This document shows, piece after piece, positions 40,979 through 49,509 of a DNA stretch of 62,965 nt. Location: contig CAMCDA010000005.1 of assembly GCA_945873195.1 (NCBI GenBank), forward strand, positions 1 through 62,965. Reading direction: 5' to 3'. Position numbers and translations under genes: made by a program. Source of the stretch: Asaia bogorensis. Its GTDB lineage: Bacteria; Pseudomonadota; Alphaproteobacteria; Acetobacterales; Acetobacteraceae. Position 1 is the stretch's first letter. Every line of letters begins with the position of its first letter. Under the pieces are notes generated by a model. The model was not told where the DNA came from, made no database searches, and was given only the letters and a program-made list of their open reading frames with translations.

Positions 40979-42080
40979 CCCTCGTCCCGCCATCCGCGAC
41001 CGCGCTTTGGCGATCGGCTTCGACGCCATCGGCTTTTGTTCGGCCGACCTGGGGCCGGAGGCGCGGGACCGGCTGCGGGACTTCCTCGCCGCGGGCCATC
41101 ACGGCGACATGGGCTGGCTGGCTGATCGCGCGGACCAGCGCGCCAACCCCCGCGCCCTCTGGCCCGACGCCCGGTCCGTCATCGCGCTCGGCCTTTCCTA
41201 CGCGCCCGAGGACGATCCCCTCGCGTCGCTGGAGCAGGCGGATCGCGCCACGATCTCGGTCTATGCCCGCAACCGGGACTATCACGACATCGTGAAGGGC
41301 CGGCTGAAGCATTTGGCGCAGTTCCTGGTGTCGCGCTTCGGGTCGGAGGTGAAGGTGTTTGTCGACACCGCACCGGTCATGGAGAAGCCATTGGGCATGC
41401 GCGCCGGCCTGGGCTGGCAGGGCAAGCATACCAACATAGTCTCCCGCCAGCATGGATCGTGGCTGTTCCTGGGGGAGATCTACACATCCCTGGACATCCC
41501 ACCCGACTCGCCACACGCCGACCGCTGCGGGACCTGCGCGCGCTGCCTGACGGTGTGTCCGACGGATGCCTTCCCGGCGCCGTACCGGCTCGATGCACGC
41601 CGCTGCATCTCCTACCTGACGATCGAGCATCATGGGCCGATCCCGGTGGAACTGCGGCCCTTGATGGGCAACCGCATCTATGGCTGTGACGACTGCCTGG
41701 CCGTGTGCCCCTGGAACCGGTTCGCCGTCCCCACGGCGCACGAGAAGCTGCGCGGGCGGGCGGAACTGTCGGCGCCGGCGCTGGCCGACCTGGCCCGCTT
41801 GGACGACGCGGGGTTCCGAACGCTGTTCGCCGGGTCCCCGATCAAGCGCATCGGGCGGAACCGGTTCATCCGCAATGTCCTGAACGCGATCGGCAACTCG
41901 GCCGACCCGTCGCTGCGGCCCGTGGCGCGGGCCCTGACCGCCGATCCCGACCCCGTGGTGGCCGAGGCCGCGGGGTGGGCCGTGGAACGCCTTACCGGAC
42001 CGTCCCTGGCCCCTCCAGCGGCCGCACCTGGCCTGACAGGCGGTTCCCTTCCAGCAGCGCCGGGGTGCGCGTGCGATTGA
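40968..42080 (+). CDS. queG: Epoxyqueuosine reductase
   Basis: QueG performs the last step of queuosine synthesis, reducing epoxyqueuosine in tRNA with a cobalamin and two 4Fe-4S clusters. Cluster cysteines are seen in [12 protein letters not shown] and [11 protein letters not shown], and the B12/substrate part in [18 protein letters not shown]. The start is uncertain. GGGAGG lies six bases before a CTG at 40968 that gives a family-like N-terminus. ATG codons at 40872 and 40905 are in frame but lie inside the DUF427 gene and add arginine-rich residues. The last 30 residues or so are read from DNA that is antisense to the convergent beta-helix gene and do not look like QueG. Confidence 0.92.
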   Translation: MSPDPRPAIRDRALAIGFDAIGFCSADLGPEARDRLRDFLAAGHHGDMGWLADRADQRANPRALWPDARSVIALGLSYAPEDDPLASLEQADRATISVYARNRDYHDIVKGRLKHLAQFLVSRFGSEVKVFVDTAPVMEKPLGMRAGLGWQGKHTNIVSRQHGSWLFLGEIYTSLDIPPDSPHADRCGTCARCLTVCPTDAFPAPYRLDARRCISYLTIEHHGPIPVELRPLMGNRIYGCDDCLAVCPWNRFAVPTAHEKLRGRAELSAPALADLARLDDAGFRTLFAGSPIKRIGRNRFIRNVLNAIGNSADPSLRPVARALTADPDPVVAEAAGWAVERLTGPSLAPPAAAPGLTGGSLPAAPGCACD

Positions 42081-42915
42081 CCAGGAACGTGACCTCCCGC
42101 CCCATGGCATTGTCGAATTGATTGCCCCGCGCGCGCAGATAGAGCGTCGGCGTGGTCGCGCCCTCGGCCCCGATCATCACCGCGACCGGATTGCCGCTGA
42201 GCGGCCCCTTGGACAGGGTGGTGCGCTCGATCAGCACATCGCCGCCGTTGGGGATGTCGATCAGGTAGCTGGCGGTGCCGGTCGGGCCATCGGCGATGTC
42301 GCTGTCCACGATCTCGGTCCGGGTGGCGCGGGACTTGATGTGGTGGCCGGCGCGGGTGTCGAGGAAGCGCGTCCGCTCGATCCGCAGCAGGCCGATCTGG
42401 CCGGCATAAACGGCGTGGGCGCAGATCGGATCGCAGCGGCCGTTGCCGAAAAAGAGGCTGTCGCGGATATGGATCGCGGCGGCGGGCGTGGACCCGGTCA
42501 GGATGCCGTTCTCGTTCTCCAGGAACCGCGTGTTCTCGATCGTCAGGTTACCGCCTTCCGCCCGGATGCCGGCGCCGTTGCGGTCGGGCACGAGGGCGCC
42601 GCGCAGGGTCAGGCCGCGCACTGTCACGTCGCGGCCGGAGATCACCAGGATGCCCTTGCCCTGGCAGGTCCGGTCCGCGAGGACCACCTCCGGCCCGGTG
42701 CCCTCGATCGTCACGCGATCGGCGGTGATGACCATGCAATCTTGGTAGAGGCCCGGGGCGATGCGAATCACGTCGCCGGGATGCGCCTGGGCCGCGGCGG
42801 TGCCTGGCAGGACGAAGGGCAGGCCGGGGCCGACGTCCAGCACCCGCGCCATCGCCATACTGGGCGCAAGGGCCGGTGCCAGAATCAGGGCCAGGGTCAT
42901 CAGTCCGAGTCGCAT
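41992..42915 (-). CDS. Secreted right-handed parallel beta-helix protein
   Basis: The 307-residue protein starts with a clear signal peptide ([17 protein letters not shown], cleavage probably after SMAMA) and continues with short repeats typical of a pectate-lyase-like beta-helix: [58 protein letters not shown] and others up to residue 250. It is probably periplasmic or exported and may bind or cut polysaccharide; no catalytic residues stand out. Its 3' end overlaps the convergent queG gene by 89 bases. The REP-type repeat at 43002-43080 lies upstream. Confidence 0.85.
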   Translation of the reverse strand: MRLGLMTLALILAPALAPSMAMARVLDVGPGLPFVLPGTAAAQAHPGDVIRIAPGLYQDCMVITADRVTIEGTGPEVVLADRTCQGKGILVISGRDVTVRGLTLRGALVPDRNGAGIRAEGGNLTIENTRFLENENGILTGSTPAAAIHIRDSLFFGNGRCDPICAHAVYAGQIGLLRIERTRFLDTRAGHHIKSRATRTEIVDSDIADGPTGTASYLIDIPNGGDVLIERTTLSKGPLSGNPVAVMIGAEGATTPTLYLRARGNQFDNAMGREVTFLVNRTRTPALLEGNRLSGQVRPLEGPGTVR

Positions 42916-43001
42916 GTGTCCTCCCGTCCAGCCACCCGGGCAATCGGGGGAACGATCCGATCACTCCGGGCGCTAATTTGTATCGTCATCCCCAATTGTA
43001 T

Positions 43002-43080
43002 CGTCATCCCCGGGCTTGTCCCGGGGACCAATCGCGGCAGGGTGCTGGTGATGGTCCCCGGCACAAGGCCGGGGATGACG
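43002..43080. repeat. Long REP-like inverted repeat
   Basis: Two 29-base arms (43002-43030 and 43052-43080), starting CGTCATCCCCGGGCTTGTCC and ending with the mirror CCGGGGATGACG, match at 27 of 29 positions. A partial copy of the left arm (TATCGTCATCCCC) precedes it at about 42981-42993. A related half lies between rpoB and rpoC. The gap 42916-43180 contains nothing else I recognise. Confidence 0.85.
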
Positions 43081-43180
43081 GAATTGAGCGAAGCGACGGA
43101 ATTGACTGAAGCGGCCGAAAAAACCGGTCACCAGCCTACCCTGGGGTTACCCCCACCACGATGTTGACGATGGACCCCGT

Positions 43181-43399
43181 ATGAGCACCCTGGTCAAGCG
43201 CAGCTTCTCCCTGGCCGGTCACCGCACCAGCGTGGCACTGGAGCCCGCTTTCTGGGACGCGTTAACCGCCCTGGCCGACCAAAGGGGGCAGCCGCTGCTG
43301 CGGCTTGTTGCCGAGGTGGATGGAAATCGGGCGCCAGATCATCCGCTTGCCTCGGCGCTGCGGGTTCTGGCGCTGCGGGAGGCGCCGCGGAAATCATGA
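43181..43399 (+). CDS. Ribbon-helix-helix domain protein
   Basis: This 72-residue protein fits the small RHH_4-type family of alphaproteobacteria. VKRSFSLAGHRTSVALEPAF (residues about 5-24) provides the strand and first helix, and the rest the second helix and a short tail. It is likely a dimeric DNA-binding regulator. No toxin gene adjoins it, so it need not be an antitoxin. The start has a weak ribosome-binding site. It lies between a REP-like element and a short hypothetical gene on the same strand. Confidence 0.8.
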   Translation: MSTLVKRSFSLAGHRTSVALEPAFWDALTALADQRGQPLLRLVAEVDGNRAPDHPLASALRVLALREAPRKS

Positions 43400-43514
43400 A
43401 TGCGATGGTCGGGAAAATCGGTGGGGAGGTGCCCTGGGGTTAACCTCCGGTCAACCATCGCGGCGCATGCTCCCTTTCACGGCCCAAAACCAGCCAGTGA
43501 AGGGAAAACCCCCG

Positions 43515-43712
43515 ATGCCCCAGCTTTCCTCGTTTCCGTCCGTCTCGCCCGCCGTGTTCAGCCCGTTGATGCTGTCCGACCGGCTGATCGCCCTGGCGCA
43601 GGCCGCCGATGTCGCCGGTTATACCGGCGCGGCGGAACAGCTTGTGACGCTGGCGTTCTCGGTCCTTGATGTCACCCCCCTGATGGAGGACGACGAAGAC
43701 CTAAATGATTGA
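43515..43712 (+). CDS. Small hypothetical protein
   Basis: This is a 65-residue acidic protein without a recognised family. Residues 20-50 form one helical stretch (LSDRLIALAQAADVAGYTGAAEQL) and the C-terminus is strongly acidic (MEDDEDLND). AAGGGA about nine bases before the ATG supports translation. The start I use gives a normal hydrophobic-polar pattern, while the longer upstream frame contains cysteine/arginine-rich read-through. It lies just before the tRNA-Val gene on the opposite strand. Confidence 0.55.
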   Translation: MPQLSSFPSVSPAVFSPLMLSDRLIALAQAADVAGYTGAAEQLVTLAFSVLDVTPLMEDDEDLND

Positions 43713-43725
43713 TTTGGTTGGAAGG

Positions 43726-43800
<75 letters not shown>

Positions 43801-43838
43801 CTAACCAACCGCGAGGCCGCGTTCCTAGGGGTTTGTGA

Positions 43839-43861
43839 CCGGAACCGCAAGAGGGTTCCGG
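43839..43861 (-). terminator. Hairpin after the reductase-gene fragment
   Basis: CCGGAACC at 43839-43846 and GGTTCCGG at 43854-43861 form an 8-bp stem with a seven-base loop. It follows the stop of the leftward pseudogene fragment, as the hairpin at 44835-44860 follows the intact copy. Confidence 0.65.
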
Positions 43862-43868
43862 CCACGTT

Positions 43869-43975
43869 TCAGAAATCAGATTTGATCAGGACGTTTTCCG
43901 GCGCCTCGGGTCCTCGCCGAGTTGGACGCGCAGGACCTGGCGGGTCAGCGTTTCGTGAGTCGGCGCGGCCAGGGG
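43869..43975 (-). pseudogene. 3' fragment of a ketopantoate-reductase-like gene
   Basis: The minus strand encodes APTHETLTRQVLRVQLGEDP and then, after a frame change, APENVLIKSDF and a stop. The intact gene at 44865-45929 ends APTHEMLTRQVLRVERGEIP and RPENVLVNT. The shared order, the similar DNA over about 100 bases and the hairpin after each stop show that this is a left-over copy of that gene's 3' end. No upstream coding part remains. Confidence 0.8.
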
Positions 43976-44031
43976 TGACAATCGCAGCCCAATCCTGGAA
44001 GCATTGCTCAACGCGGGAGGAGACCCAGACC

Positions 44032-44823
44032 ATGAGCCAGGCGAACCAATCGGGCATCGTGCTGTTCGAGGTGATCGAGCCACATATCGCCCTTGTGACA
44101 ATCAACCGCCCCGAAGCGCGCAACGCGGTCAACGGCGCCGTCGCCGCCGGCCTGGAAGCGGCGGTGGAGCAGATGGAGGCCGACCCCGATCTGTGGGTCG
44201 CGATCCTGACCGGCGCGGGCCCGCATGCGTTCTGCGCCGGGGCGGACCTGAAGGAGGTCTCGAACGGTCGCGGCCATACGCTGTCGACGCCCAAGGGCGG
44301 GTTCGGCGGCTTCGTCCGTGCCCCGCGCCGCAAGCTGTGGATCGCCGCCGCCCAGGGCCATGCGCTGGCAGGCGGGCTGGAACTGCTGCTGACCTGCGAC
44401 CTGGCCGTCGTCGCCGAAACCGCCAATCTGGGCCTGCCGGAGGTCAAGCGCAGCCTGGTCGCCGGCGCGGGCGGGGTGTTCCGCCTGCCGCGCGCCCTGC
44501 CGCGCGCGATCGCGCTGGAGATCATCACGACGGGCGACCCGATTCCGGCCCCCCGCGCCGCCCAGTACGGCCTGATCAACGCCGCCGTCCCCGCCGACCA
44601 GGTCCTGCCCACCGCGCTGGCCTTGGCTCGTCGGGTTGCGGTCAACGCCCCGATCGCGGTGCGGGAATCGTTGGGCGTCGCCCGCCAGGCCTATGACCGG
44701 GAGGAATCCGAGCTTTGGGATATCTGCTCGGAAGCAGGAAAACTGGTGCGCACGACCGAGGATTTCCAAGAAGGTCCGCGTGCCTTCGTGGAGAAGCGCG
44801 CGCCGGTCTGGAAAGGCCGGTAG
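44032..44823 (+). CDS. Enoyl-CoA hydratase/isomerase
   Basis: The 263-residue crotonase-family protein has the complete hydratase dyad: Glu117 in ALAGGLELLL and Glu137 in GLPEVKRSL, plus the oxyanion-hole motif FCAGADLKE near residues 67-75. It should hydrate a trans-2-enoyl-CoA, unlike the crotonase at 420-1235. GGGAGGAG about ten bases before the ATG fixes the start; the 50 codons open upstream come from the pseudogene fragment. It is flanked on its left by a fragment and on its right by an intact copy of a ketopantoate-reductase-like gene, which suggests it arrived with, or was trapped by, a local duplication. Confidence 0.93.
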   Translation: MSQANQSGIVLFEVIEPHIALVTINRPEARNAVNGAVAAGLEAAVEQMEADPDLWVAILTGAGPHAFCAGADLKEVSNGRGHTLSTPKGGFGGFVRAPRRKLWIAAAQGHALAGGLELLLTCDLAVVAETANLGLPEVKRSLVAGAGGVFRLPRALPRAIALEIITTGDPIPAPRAAQYGLINAAVPADQVLPTALALARRVAVNAPIAVRESLGVARQAYDREESELWDICSEAGKLVRTTEDFQEGPRAFVEKRAPVWKGR

Positions 44824-44834
44824 CGTGGCGTGGG

Positions 44835-44860
44835 GGCGCCGGCCACGTTGTGCCGGCGCC
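44835..44860. terminator. Strong hairpin between the hydratase and reductase genes
   Basis: GGCGCCGGC at 44835-44843 and GCCGGCGCC at 44852-44860 form a perfect 9-bp stem with an eight-base loop. It lies between convergent stops and probably terminates both genes. Confidence 0.8.
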
Positions 44861-44864
44861 GCTT

Positions 44865-45929
44865 TCAGGTGTTGACCAGGACGTTTTCCGGCCGCTGCGG
44901 GATTTCGCCCCGCTCCACGCGCAGGACCTGGCGGGTCAGCATCTCATGGGTTGGGGCGGGAACGCCGGCCCGTTCGCCTTCGCTGGCGATGAAGCCGTTC
45001 ATGAACTCGATCTCCGTCCGCCGGCCCTTTTCCATGTCCTGGGCCATCGACGGACGCTGATAATCGCTGCGTTCCGCCTGCCCTGCCCCGCCTTCCACCA
45101 TCAGGCGGGAGATCTCGGCATAGGCAGCCTTGTCGCCTTCCATGGCCTTCGCCAGTTCCTCGAACGGCAGGGCTCCGACCTTGCCCAGCTTGTAGCCGAG
45201 CGCCTGGCCGACCCGGACGGATTCGCCGCCGAGGGCGATGCAGATGCGGCGCACCGCGTCGTGCTGGTCACGGGCATTGCCGCCCATGCCGGTGGCGGCG
45301 GACACACCGTTCCGCATGCCGTTGACGCAGAGCTTGGTCCAGCGCTCGCCCCACAGGTTGTCGGTGGCCTTGGAGGCGTCGACGCTTTTCATGATGTCGG
45401 CGATCTCCTCGGACCGCTTGGTGATCCGGCCGGTCGGTTCGCCGATGTAGAACGACGTGATGTCGGCCCGCTTGGCATAGCCGCGGCGGATATGCCCGGG
45501 TTCGTACAGGTCGACGCCCACGCCGCCGGTGACGATACAGCCCAGGGTGCGGCCCCAGCCGACGACTCCGGCGACCCGCTCCTCATTGATGCAGTTCTGC
45601 ATGGACACGACGCAGCCGCTGGCCGAGAGGTACTGGCCGATCATCTGGGTGGCCCAGACCGTGTCGTAGGATTTGACCGAGATGAAGGCGATGTCGATCG
45701 GCTTTTGCTTCGCGAGATTCTGGACCTCGGTCAGGTGCATGGCGTTGACCTTGACGGTCATACGCTCCTCGGGGGTCATCCCGTAGATTTCCATGCCGTT
45801 GGCCTTCAGCACCTCGACATGCTCGGGCCATGTATCGATCAGGGTGACGTCGTGGCCCCCCGCGGTCAGATGCGCGCCGACATAGCCGCCGACGGCGCCG
45901 GCCCCGACAATCGCGATTCGCTTGGACAT
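44865..45929 (-). CDS. 2-dehydropantoate 2-reductase family protein (ApbA/PanE-like)
   Basis: The 354-residue protein starts with a Rossmann signature, KRIAIVGAGAVGGYVGAHL (residues 3-21). The family NADPH fold follows, with VKSYDT near 91-96 and a lysine/asparagine region, WTKLCVNGMRNGVSA, near 196-210. It is longer than true PanE (about 300 residues) and carries extra segments, so reduction of ketopantoate is only one possibility; many such genes in catabolic clusters act on other 2-oxoacids. The ATG at 45929 is chosen because the frame beyond it runs antisense through the M48 protease gene. A fragment of its 3' end is duplicated at 43869-43975. Confidence 0.88.
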   Translation of the reverse strand: MSKRIAIVGAGAVGGYVGAHLTAGGHDVTLIDTWPEHVEVLKANGMEIYGMTPEERMTVKVNAMHLTEVQNLAKQKPIDIAFISVKSYDTVWATQMIGQYLSASGCVVSMQNCINEERVAGVVGWGRTLGCIVTGGVGVDLYEPGHIRRGYAKRADITSFYIGEPTGRITKRSEEIADIMKSVDASKATDNLWGERWTKLCVNGMRNGVSAATGMGGNARDQHDAVRRICIALGGESVRVGQALGYKLGKVGALPFEELAKAMEGDKAAYAEISRLMVEGGAGQAERSDYQRPSMAQDMEKGRRTEIEFMNGFIASEGERAGVPAPTHEMLTRQVLRVERGEIPQRPENVLVNT

Positions 45930-46088
45930 TTCCGACGGTTCCCTTGTTGGTCGAGTATCTGGGCGGAATGTAGCGGGATTGGTCCGAAAGGGAAAACCTC
46001 CGAAGGGCCTCCATTTCAACGCAACATGTTCCCATGTAGGGCGGACAAAGCCGATAAGGCTCCGTGACCAAGGGGAATGAGGGACTTC

Positions 46089-46889
46089 ATGTGCTTCTGC
46101 CGCAGTTGCGTCGAACTTCCCGAGATTGGCCGCCGGCGCGTGCTGCGGGGGGCTGGGGCCGTGGCCATGACGGCGCCCTTGCTGGGCGGCTGTGACGCCG
46201 ATGACTGGATCATCAACCTGGTGCCCGAAAGCCAGGTCCAGGCCATGAGCTTCGAGACCTGGCAGCAGATCCGCGCCGCCACGCCCGCCAGCACCGACAC
46301 GCGCCGGCAGGGCATCGTGCGCGAGATCTCCGACCGGCTGCTGCGGGCCGACGGCCTGGATCCGTCCCGTTGGCAGGTGCAGTTGTTCGCCAGCCCGCAG
46401 GTCAACGCCTTCGCCCTGCCCGGCGGACGCATCGGCGTGTTCGAGGGGATGTTCCGCGTGGCCGAGAACCGGGACCAGTTGGCCGCCGTGATCGGGCACG
46501 AGATCGGCCACGTCACCGCCCGCCACGGCCAGTCCCGGATGAACGCCGAGGCCATGCGCCACCTTGGCCTTCAGGTCGTCAACATCGCGCTCGGCATTTC
46601 CAACGTGCAATACGCCAACGAGATCGCCGCCGTGCTTGGCGCCGGCGCCAAGTTCGGCCTGCTGCTGCCGTATTCACGGAACCAGGAATTGCAGGCCGAT
46701 GAGCTGGGGCTGTTCACGATGACGCGGGCGGGGTTCGACCCCAGCCAGGCACCGAAGCTGTGGCGGCGGATGGACGCGATGGTGCCGCAGCAGGGCCCGA
46801 CCTTCCTGGCCACGCACCCGGCGCCGGTCACCCGTATTGAGAAACTGGAAGCGCTGGTCCCCAAGGCACGCGCCGCCGTGGGGACCTGA
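46089..46889 (+). CDS. M48-family metallopeptidase, lipoprotein
   Basis: The 266-residue zinc peptidase has the HEIGHVTARH motif near residues 138-147 and a glutamate in QELQADELG near 197-205 as the third ligand. The N-terminus has GRRRVLRGAG and then TAPLLGGC, a twin-arginine-like signal with a lipobox cysteine, so it is likely exported folded and anchored to a membrane as in BepA/LoiP-type envelope quality-control proteases. An ATG four codons earlier (46077) has its ribosome-binding site too close; GAGGGA suits the ATG at 46089. It stands alone between two leftward genes. Confidence 0.9.
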   Translation: MCFCRSCVELPEIGRRRVLRGAGAVAMTAPLLGGCDADDWIINLVPESQVQAMSFETWQQIRAATPASTDTRRQGIVREISDRLLRADGLDPSRWQVQLFASPQVNAFALPGGRIGVFEGMFRVAENRDQLAAVIGHEIGHVTARHGQSRMNAEAMRHLGLQVVNIALGISNVQYANEIAAVLGAGAKFGLLLPYSRNQELQADELGLFTMTRAGFDPSQAPKLWRRMDAMVPQQGPTFLATHPAPVTRIEKLEALVPKARAAVGT

Positions 46890-46904
46890 CCTTTGGGCAG
46901 TGCC

Positions 46905-47321
46905 CTAGCGAACGTAGACCAGCACCCGGGGCGCCGGGACCGAGGGATCAACCCGCAACCCCAGATGCAGCCGCGACATCGGCACCCGGTCGCGGCTGAT
47001 CGCCCGCATCACGCCCAAGGCGCGCCGCTGGCCGTCCTCGGCCCCTTCCGGGGACGCGACCACGGCGATCACGTCATATTGCACCGACCGCCCCCGCCCC
47101 TCGGCCGCGCGGATCGCATAGCGCAGCGGATCGGCGTAGCGGGGATCGGGCGTGGTGAAGTCGATCGTCACCAGCGGGTCGCGCGGGTCAACCCGCGGAC
47201 CCGGGGGGGGCGGCCCCGCGGGCGCCGGCGGTTCCGCCTCGGGCGAGGGCTGGAACGTCGTCTGATCCCACAGGGCACACCCGGACAACAATACCAATGC
47301 CGCGAGGGCGGATCGCCTCAC
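46905..47321 (-). CDS. Hypothetical lipoprotein
   Basis: This 138-residue protein has a lipoprotein signal (RRSALAALVLLSGC, cysteine at about residue 15), a proline-rich linker (SPEAEPPAPAGPPPPGP) and a C-terminal domain of mixed beta character ending HLGLRVDPSVPAP and VLVYVR. I do not recognise the domain. It starts with GTG, and GTGA overlaps the stop of the upstream class II aldolase gene, so it is the second gene of that leftward operon. That context is odd for an envelope protein and gives no functional hint. Confidence 0.75.
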   Translation of the reverse strand: MRRSALAALVLLSGCALWDQTTFQPSPEAEPPAPAGPPPPGPRVDPRDPLVTIDFTTPDPRYADPLRYAIRAAEGRGRSVQYDVIAVVASPEGAEDGQRRALGVMRAISRDRVPMSRLHLGLRVDPSVPAPRVLVYVR

Positions 47322-48088
47322 TGGCGATACTCCGGCTGGTCCTTGTCGAGTTGCCGCTTCACGCTTTCCAGATGCAGCCAGGCGGATTCACGCCCGCCCT
47401 CGGTCTTCATCTGTTCGGCGGTGCGCAGCACGATCTCCTCGGCGATCGGCACCAGCTTCCGGCCGGAGGCCTGGGCCAGACGCTGCACCTCGCAGGCGCG
47501 TTCCAGATAATACAGATCGTCCCACGCCTTCGCGATGGTCGGGCCGACGACCATGACGCCGTGATGCTTCATGAAGATGATGTCGGCGTCGCCGATCGCG
47601 CCGGCGATGCGGTCACCCTCGGTCTCGTCCAATGCGAGGCCGCCGTACTCTTCATCGACCACCGTGCGGCCATAGAACTTCAGCGCGGACTGGCCGGCCC
47701 AAAGCAGCGGCGGCCCTTCCACCATCGTCATCGCGGTGGCGTTGGGCATGTGGGTGTGGAAGGCCGCGCGGGCGCGGGGCACGTTCTTGTGGACCCTTGC
47801 ATGGATGTAGAAAGCCGTGTCCTCCGGGTGCCCATCGCCCGCGATGACATTGCGATTAAAATCGCAGATCAGCAGGCGGGAAGCCGTGATCTCCGCGAAG
47901 GCCCAGCCATCGGGGTTGACCAAAAACAGCTCATCGCTGCCTGGCACCATGAAGGACAGGTGGTTGCAGATGCCCTCATGCAGCCCAAGCCGAGCGGCCT
48001 GGCGGAAGCAAGCGGCGAGGTCGACCCGGGCCTGCCAGACGGATTGCTGGTCAAGACCGGAATGACGGAGGATGGATGGCGCGTTCAT
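47318..48088 (-). CDS. Class II aldolase/adducin family protein
   Basis: The 256-residue protein has the zinc-aldolase fold used by fuculose-phosphate and ribulose-phosphate enzymes and by several decarboxylases. LGLHEGICNHLSFMVPGS (residues about 34-51) is the phosphate/substrate-binding loop. AAFHTHMPNATAM (near 108-120) holds two zinc histidines, and a third is in MKHHGVMVVG near 173-182. The start at 48088 is divergent from, and only 45 bases away from, the start of the M20 amidohydrolase gene. The open frame further upstream is antisense to that gene. The reaction is not decidable; aldol cleavage and oxidative degradation are both known in the family. Confidence 0.92.
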   Translation of the reverse strand: MNAPSILRHSGLDQQSVWQARVDLAACFRQAARLGLHEGICNHLSFMVPGSDELFLVNPDGWAFAEITASRLLICDFNRNVIAGDGHPEDTAFYIHARVHKNVPRARAAFHTHMPNATAMTMVEGPPLLWAGQSALKFYGRTVVDEEYGGLALDETEGDRIAGAIGDADIIFMKHHGVMVVGPTIAKAWDDLYYLERACEVQRLAQASGRKLVPIAEEIVLRTAEQMKTEGGRESAWLHLESVKRQLDKDQPEYRQ

Positions 48089-48133
48089 GGAATACAGGCT
48101 TGCAGGAAGCTCGGCCTCGGGCAAGATGCCAGC

Positions 48134-49393
48134 ATGAGCCAGAACCCTTCTCCCCAGACAAATCAGCGTATCGACGGCAAGCGGTTGTGGGACAGCCTGA
48201 TGGGCTTCGCCACGATCGGTGCCACCCCCAAGGGCGGCGTCCGCCGTCTTGCCCTGTCCGACGTCGATCGCCAGGGCCGTGACCGCTTCCGGACGGAGTG
48301 CGAGGCGCTGGGTCTGACCGTCCGCGTCGACGCCATGGGCAACATGTTCGCCCGCCGACAGGGGCGTGACCCGAACCGGCTGCCGGTGCTGTTCGGCTCC
48401 CATCTGGATAGCCAGCCCTCGGGCGGCAAGTTCGACGGCGCGCTGGGCGTGATCGCGGGGCTGGAGGTCATGCGGTCGCTGAACGACCTGGGCCTGGTGA
48501 CCGAGGCGCCGCTGGAGCTGGTGAACTGGACCGATGAGGAAGGCAGCCGCTTCGGCTACAGCCTGCTGGGCTCGGGCGTCTGGGCCGGCGTGGTGCCGCT
48601 GGAGAAAGCCTATGGGCTGACCGATGTCGGCGGCACGACGGCGGGAGACGCGCTGGACTCGATCGGCTATCGCGGCCCGGAACCCGCCGCCGCCTTCCCC
48701 GCCGATGCCTATTTTGAACTGCATATCGAACAGGGGCCGATCCTGGAGCGGGAGAACCGCCAGATCGGCATCGTGACCGGCGCACAGTCCCAGGTCTGGT
48801 ACGACGCGGTGGCGACGGGCCAGGACTCGCACGCGGGGACGACGCCGCCCTCCGCCCGCAAGGACGCGATGGTCTGCGCGGCGCGGATCATCGACCTGGT
48901 GGACCGGATGATGCGGGAATATGGCGATGACGGGCGCGGGACAGTGGGGCAGGTGCTCGTGTCCCCCAACAGCCGCAACGTGATCCCGGGGGAGGTCCGG
49001 TTCTCGGTTGAGTTCCGCCATCCCGACGATGCGGTTGTCGACACGCTGGACGAGCGGTTCGCGCGGGAAGCGGCGGCGATCGCCCAGGCCTGCGGCGTGG
49101 CGTTTGAATTGAACAAGGTGCTGCGGAACCCCGCCCAGCCCTTCGATCCCGCCTGTATCGACCTGGTGCGCCAGGGATCGGCCCGGGCCGGCTACGCGAC
49201 CCGGGATATCGTGTCGGGCGCTGGCCATGACGCGGTGTATGTCGCGCGCCACGTGCCCACCGCGATGATCTTCACCCCCTGCAAGGATGGCCTGAGCCAT
49301 AATGAACTGGAGAGCATCGAGCCCGGGGAAGCCGAGGCCGGATGCCAGGTGCTGTTCGAAGCCGTGGTCGCGCGGGCCAACCGGTCGCTCTGA
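48134..49393 (+). CDS. M20-family amidohydrolase (hydantoinase/carbamoylase type)
   Basis: The 419-residue dinuclear metal enzyme resembles N-carbamoyl-L-amino-acid hydrolase, beta-ureidopropionase and allantoate amidohydrolase. Metal ligands are visible in GSHLDSQPSGGKFDGALG near residues 77-94, WTDEEGSRFG near 133-142, HIEQGP near 197-202 and the C-terminal GLSHNELE. The family cuts carbamoyl groups from amino acids or ureides. The pyrimidine-ring opening enzymes RutA (59670 onward) could yield ureido substrates, but the genes are 10 kb apart. ATG 48134 is chosen because the frame further upstream lies across the divergent aldolase promoter. Confidence 0.92.
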   Translation: MSQNPSPQTNQRIDGKRLWDSLMGFATIGATPKGGVRRLALSDVDRQGRDRFRTECEALGLTVRVDAMGNMFARRQGRDPNRLPVLFGSHLDSQPSGGKFDGALGVIAGLEVMRSLNDLGLVTEAPLELVNWTDEEGSRFGYSLLGSGVWAGVVPLEKAYGLTDVGGTTAGDALDSIGYRGPEPAAAFPADAYFELHIEQGPILERENRQIGIVTGAQSQVWYDAVATGQDSHAGTTPPSARKDAMVCAARIIDLVDRMMREYGDDGRGTVGQVLVSPNSRNVIPGEVRFSVEFRHPDDAVVDTLDERFAREAAAIAQACGVAFELNKVLRNPAQPFDPACIDLVRQGSARAGYATRDIVSGAGHDAVYVARHVPTAMIFTPCKDGLSHNELESIEPGEAEAGCQVLFEAVVARANRSL

Positions 49394-49403
49394 CCGCCGT
49401 ATC

Positions 49404-49509
49404 CTAGAGCGCGTTCAGCCTGACCGGAAAGGGAGAACGCGCTCTAGCTCTTTGTTTGATCACATGATTCACGGCCTGTGACGTTTACGCTCAGGCCGAT
49501 CATGCTCTA
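49404..49509. mobile_element. Miniature inverted-repeat element (about 105 bp)
   Basis: The element begins CTAGAGCGCGTTC (49404-49416), has its inverse GAACGCGCTCTAG at 49435-49447 and ends with a third related end, GATCATGCTCTAG. It has the size and CTAGAGC/GCTCTAG ends of small non-coding repeats common in alphaproteobacteria. The final CTAG contains the stop codon of the small gene that follows leftward. Confidence 0.7.

Noticed and set aside
45930-46610. Extension of the ketopantoate-reductase frame
   Set aside because: It is antisense to the M48 peptidase gene, and the Rossmann motif sits right after the ATG at 45929.
49404-49447. Rho-independent terminator of the M20 gene
   Set aside because: The 13-bp arms with an 18-base loop, and a third related end 60 bases on, fit a miniature element better, although it may also terminate transcription.
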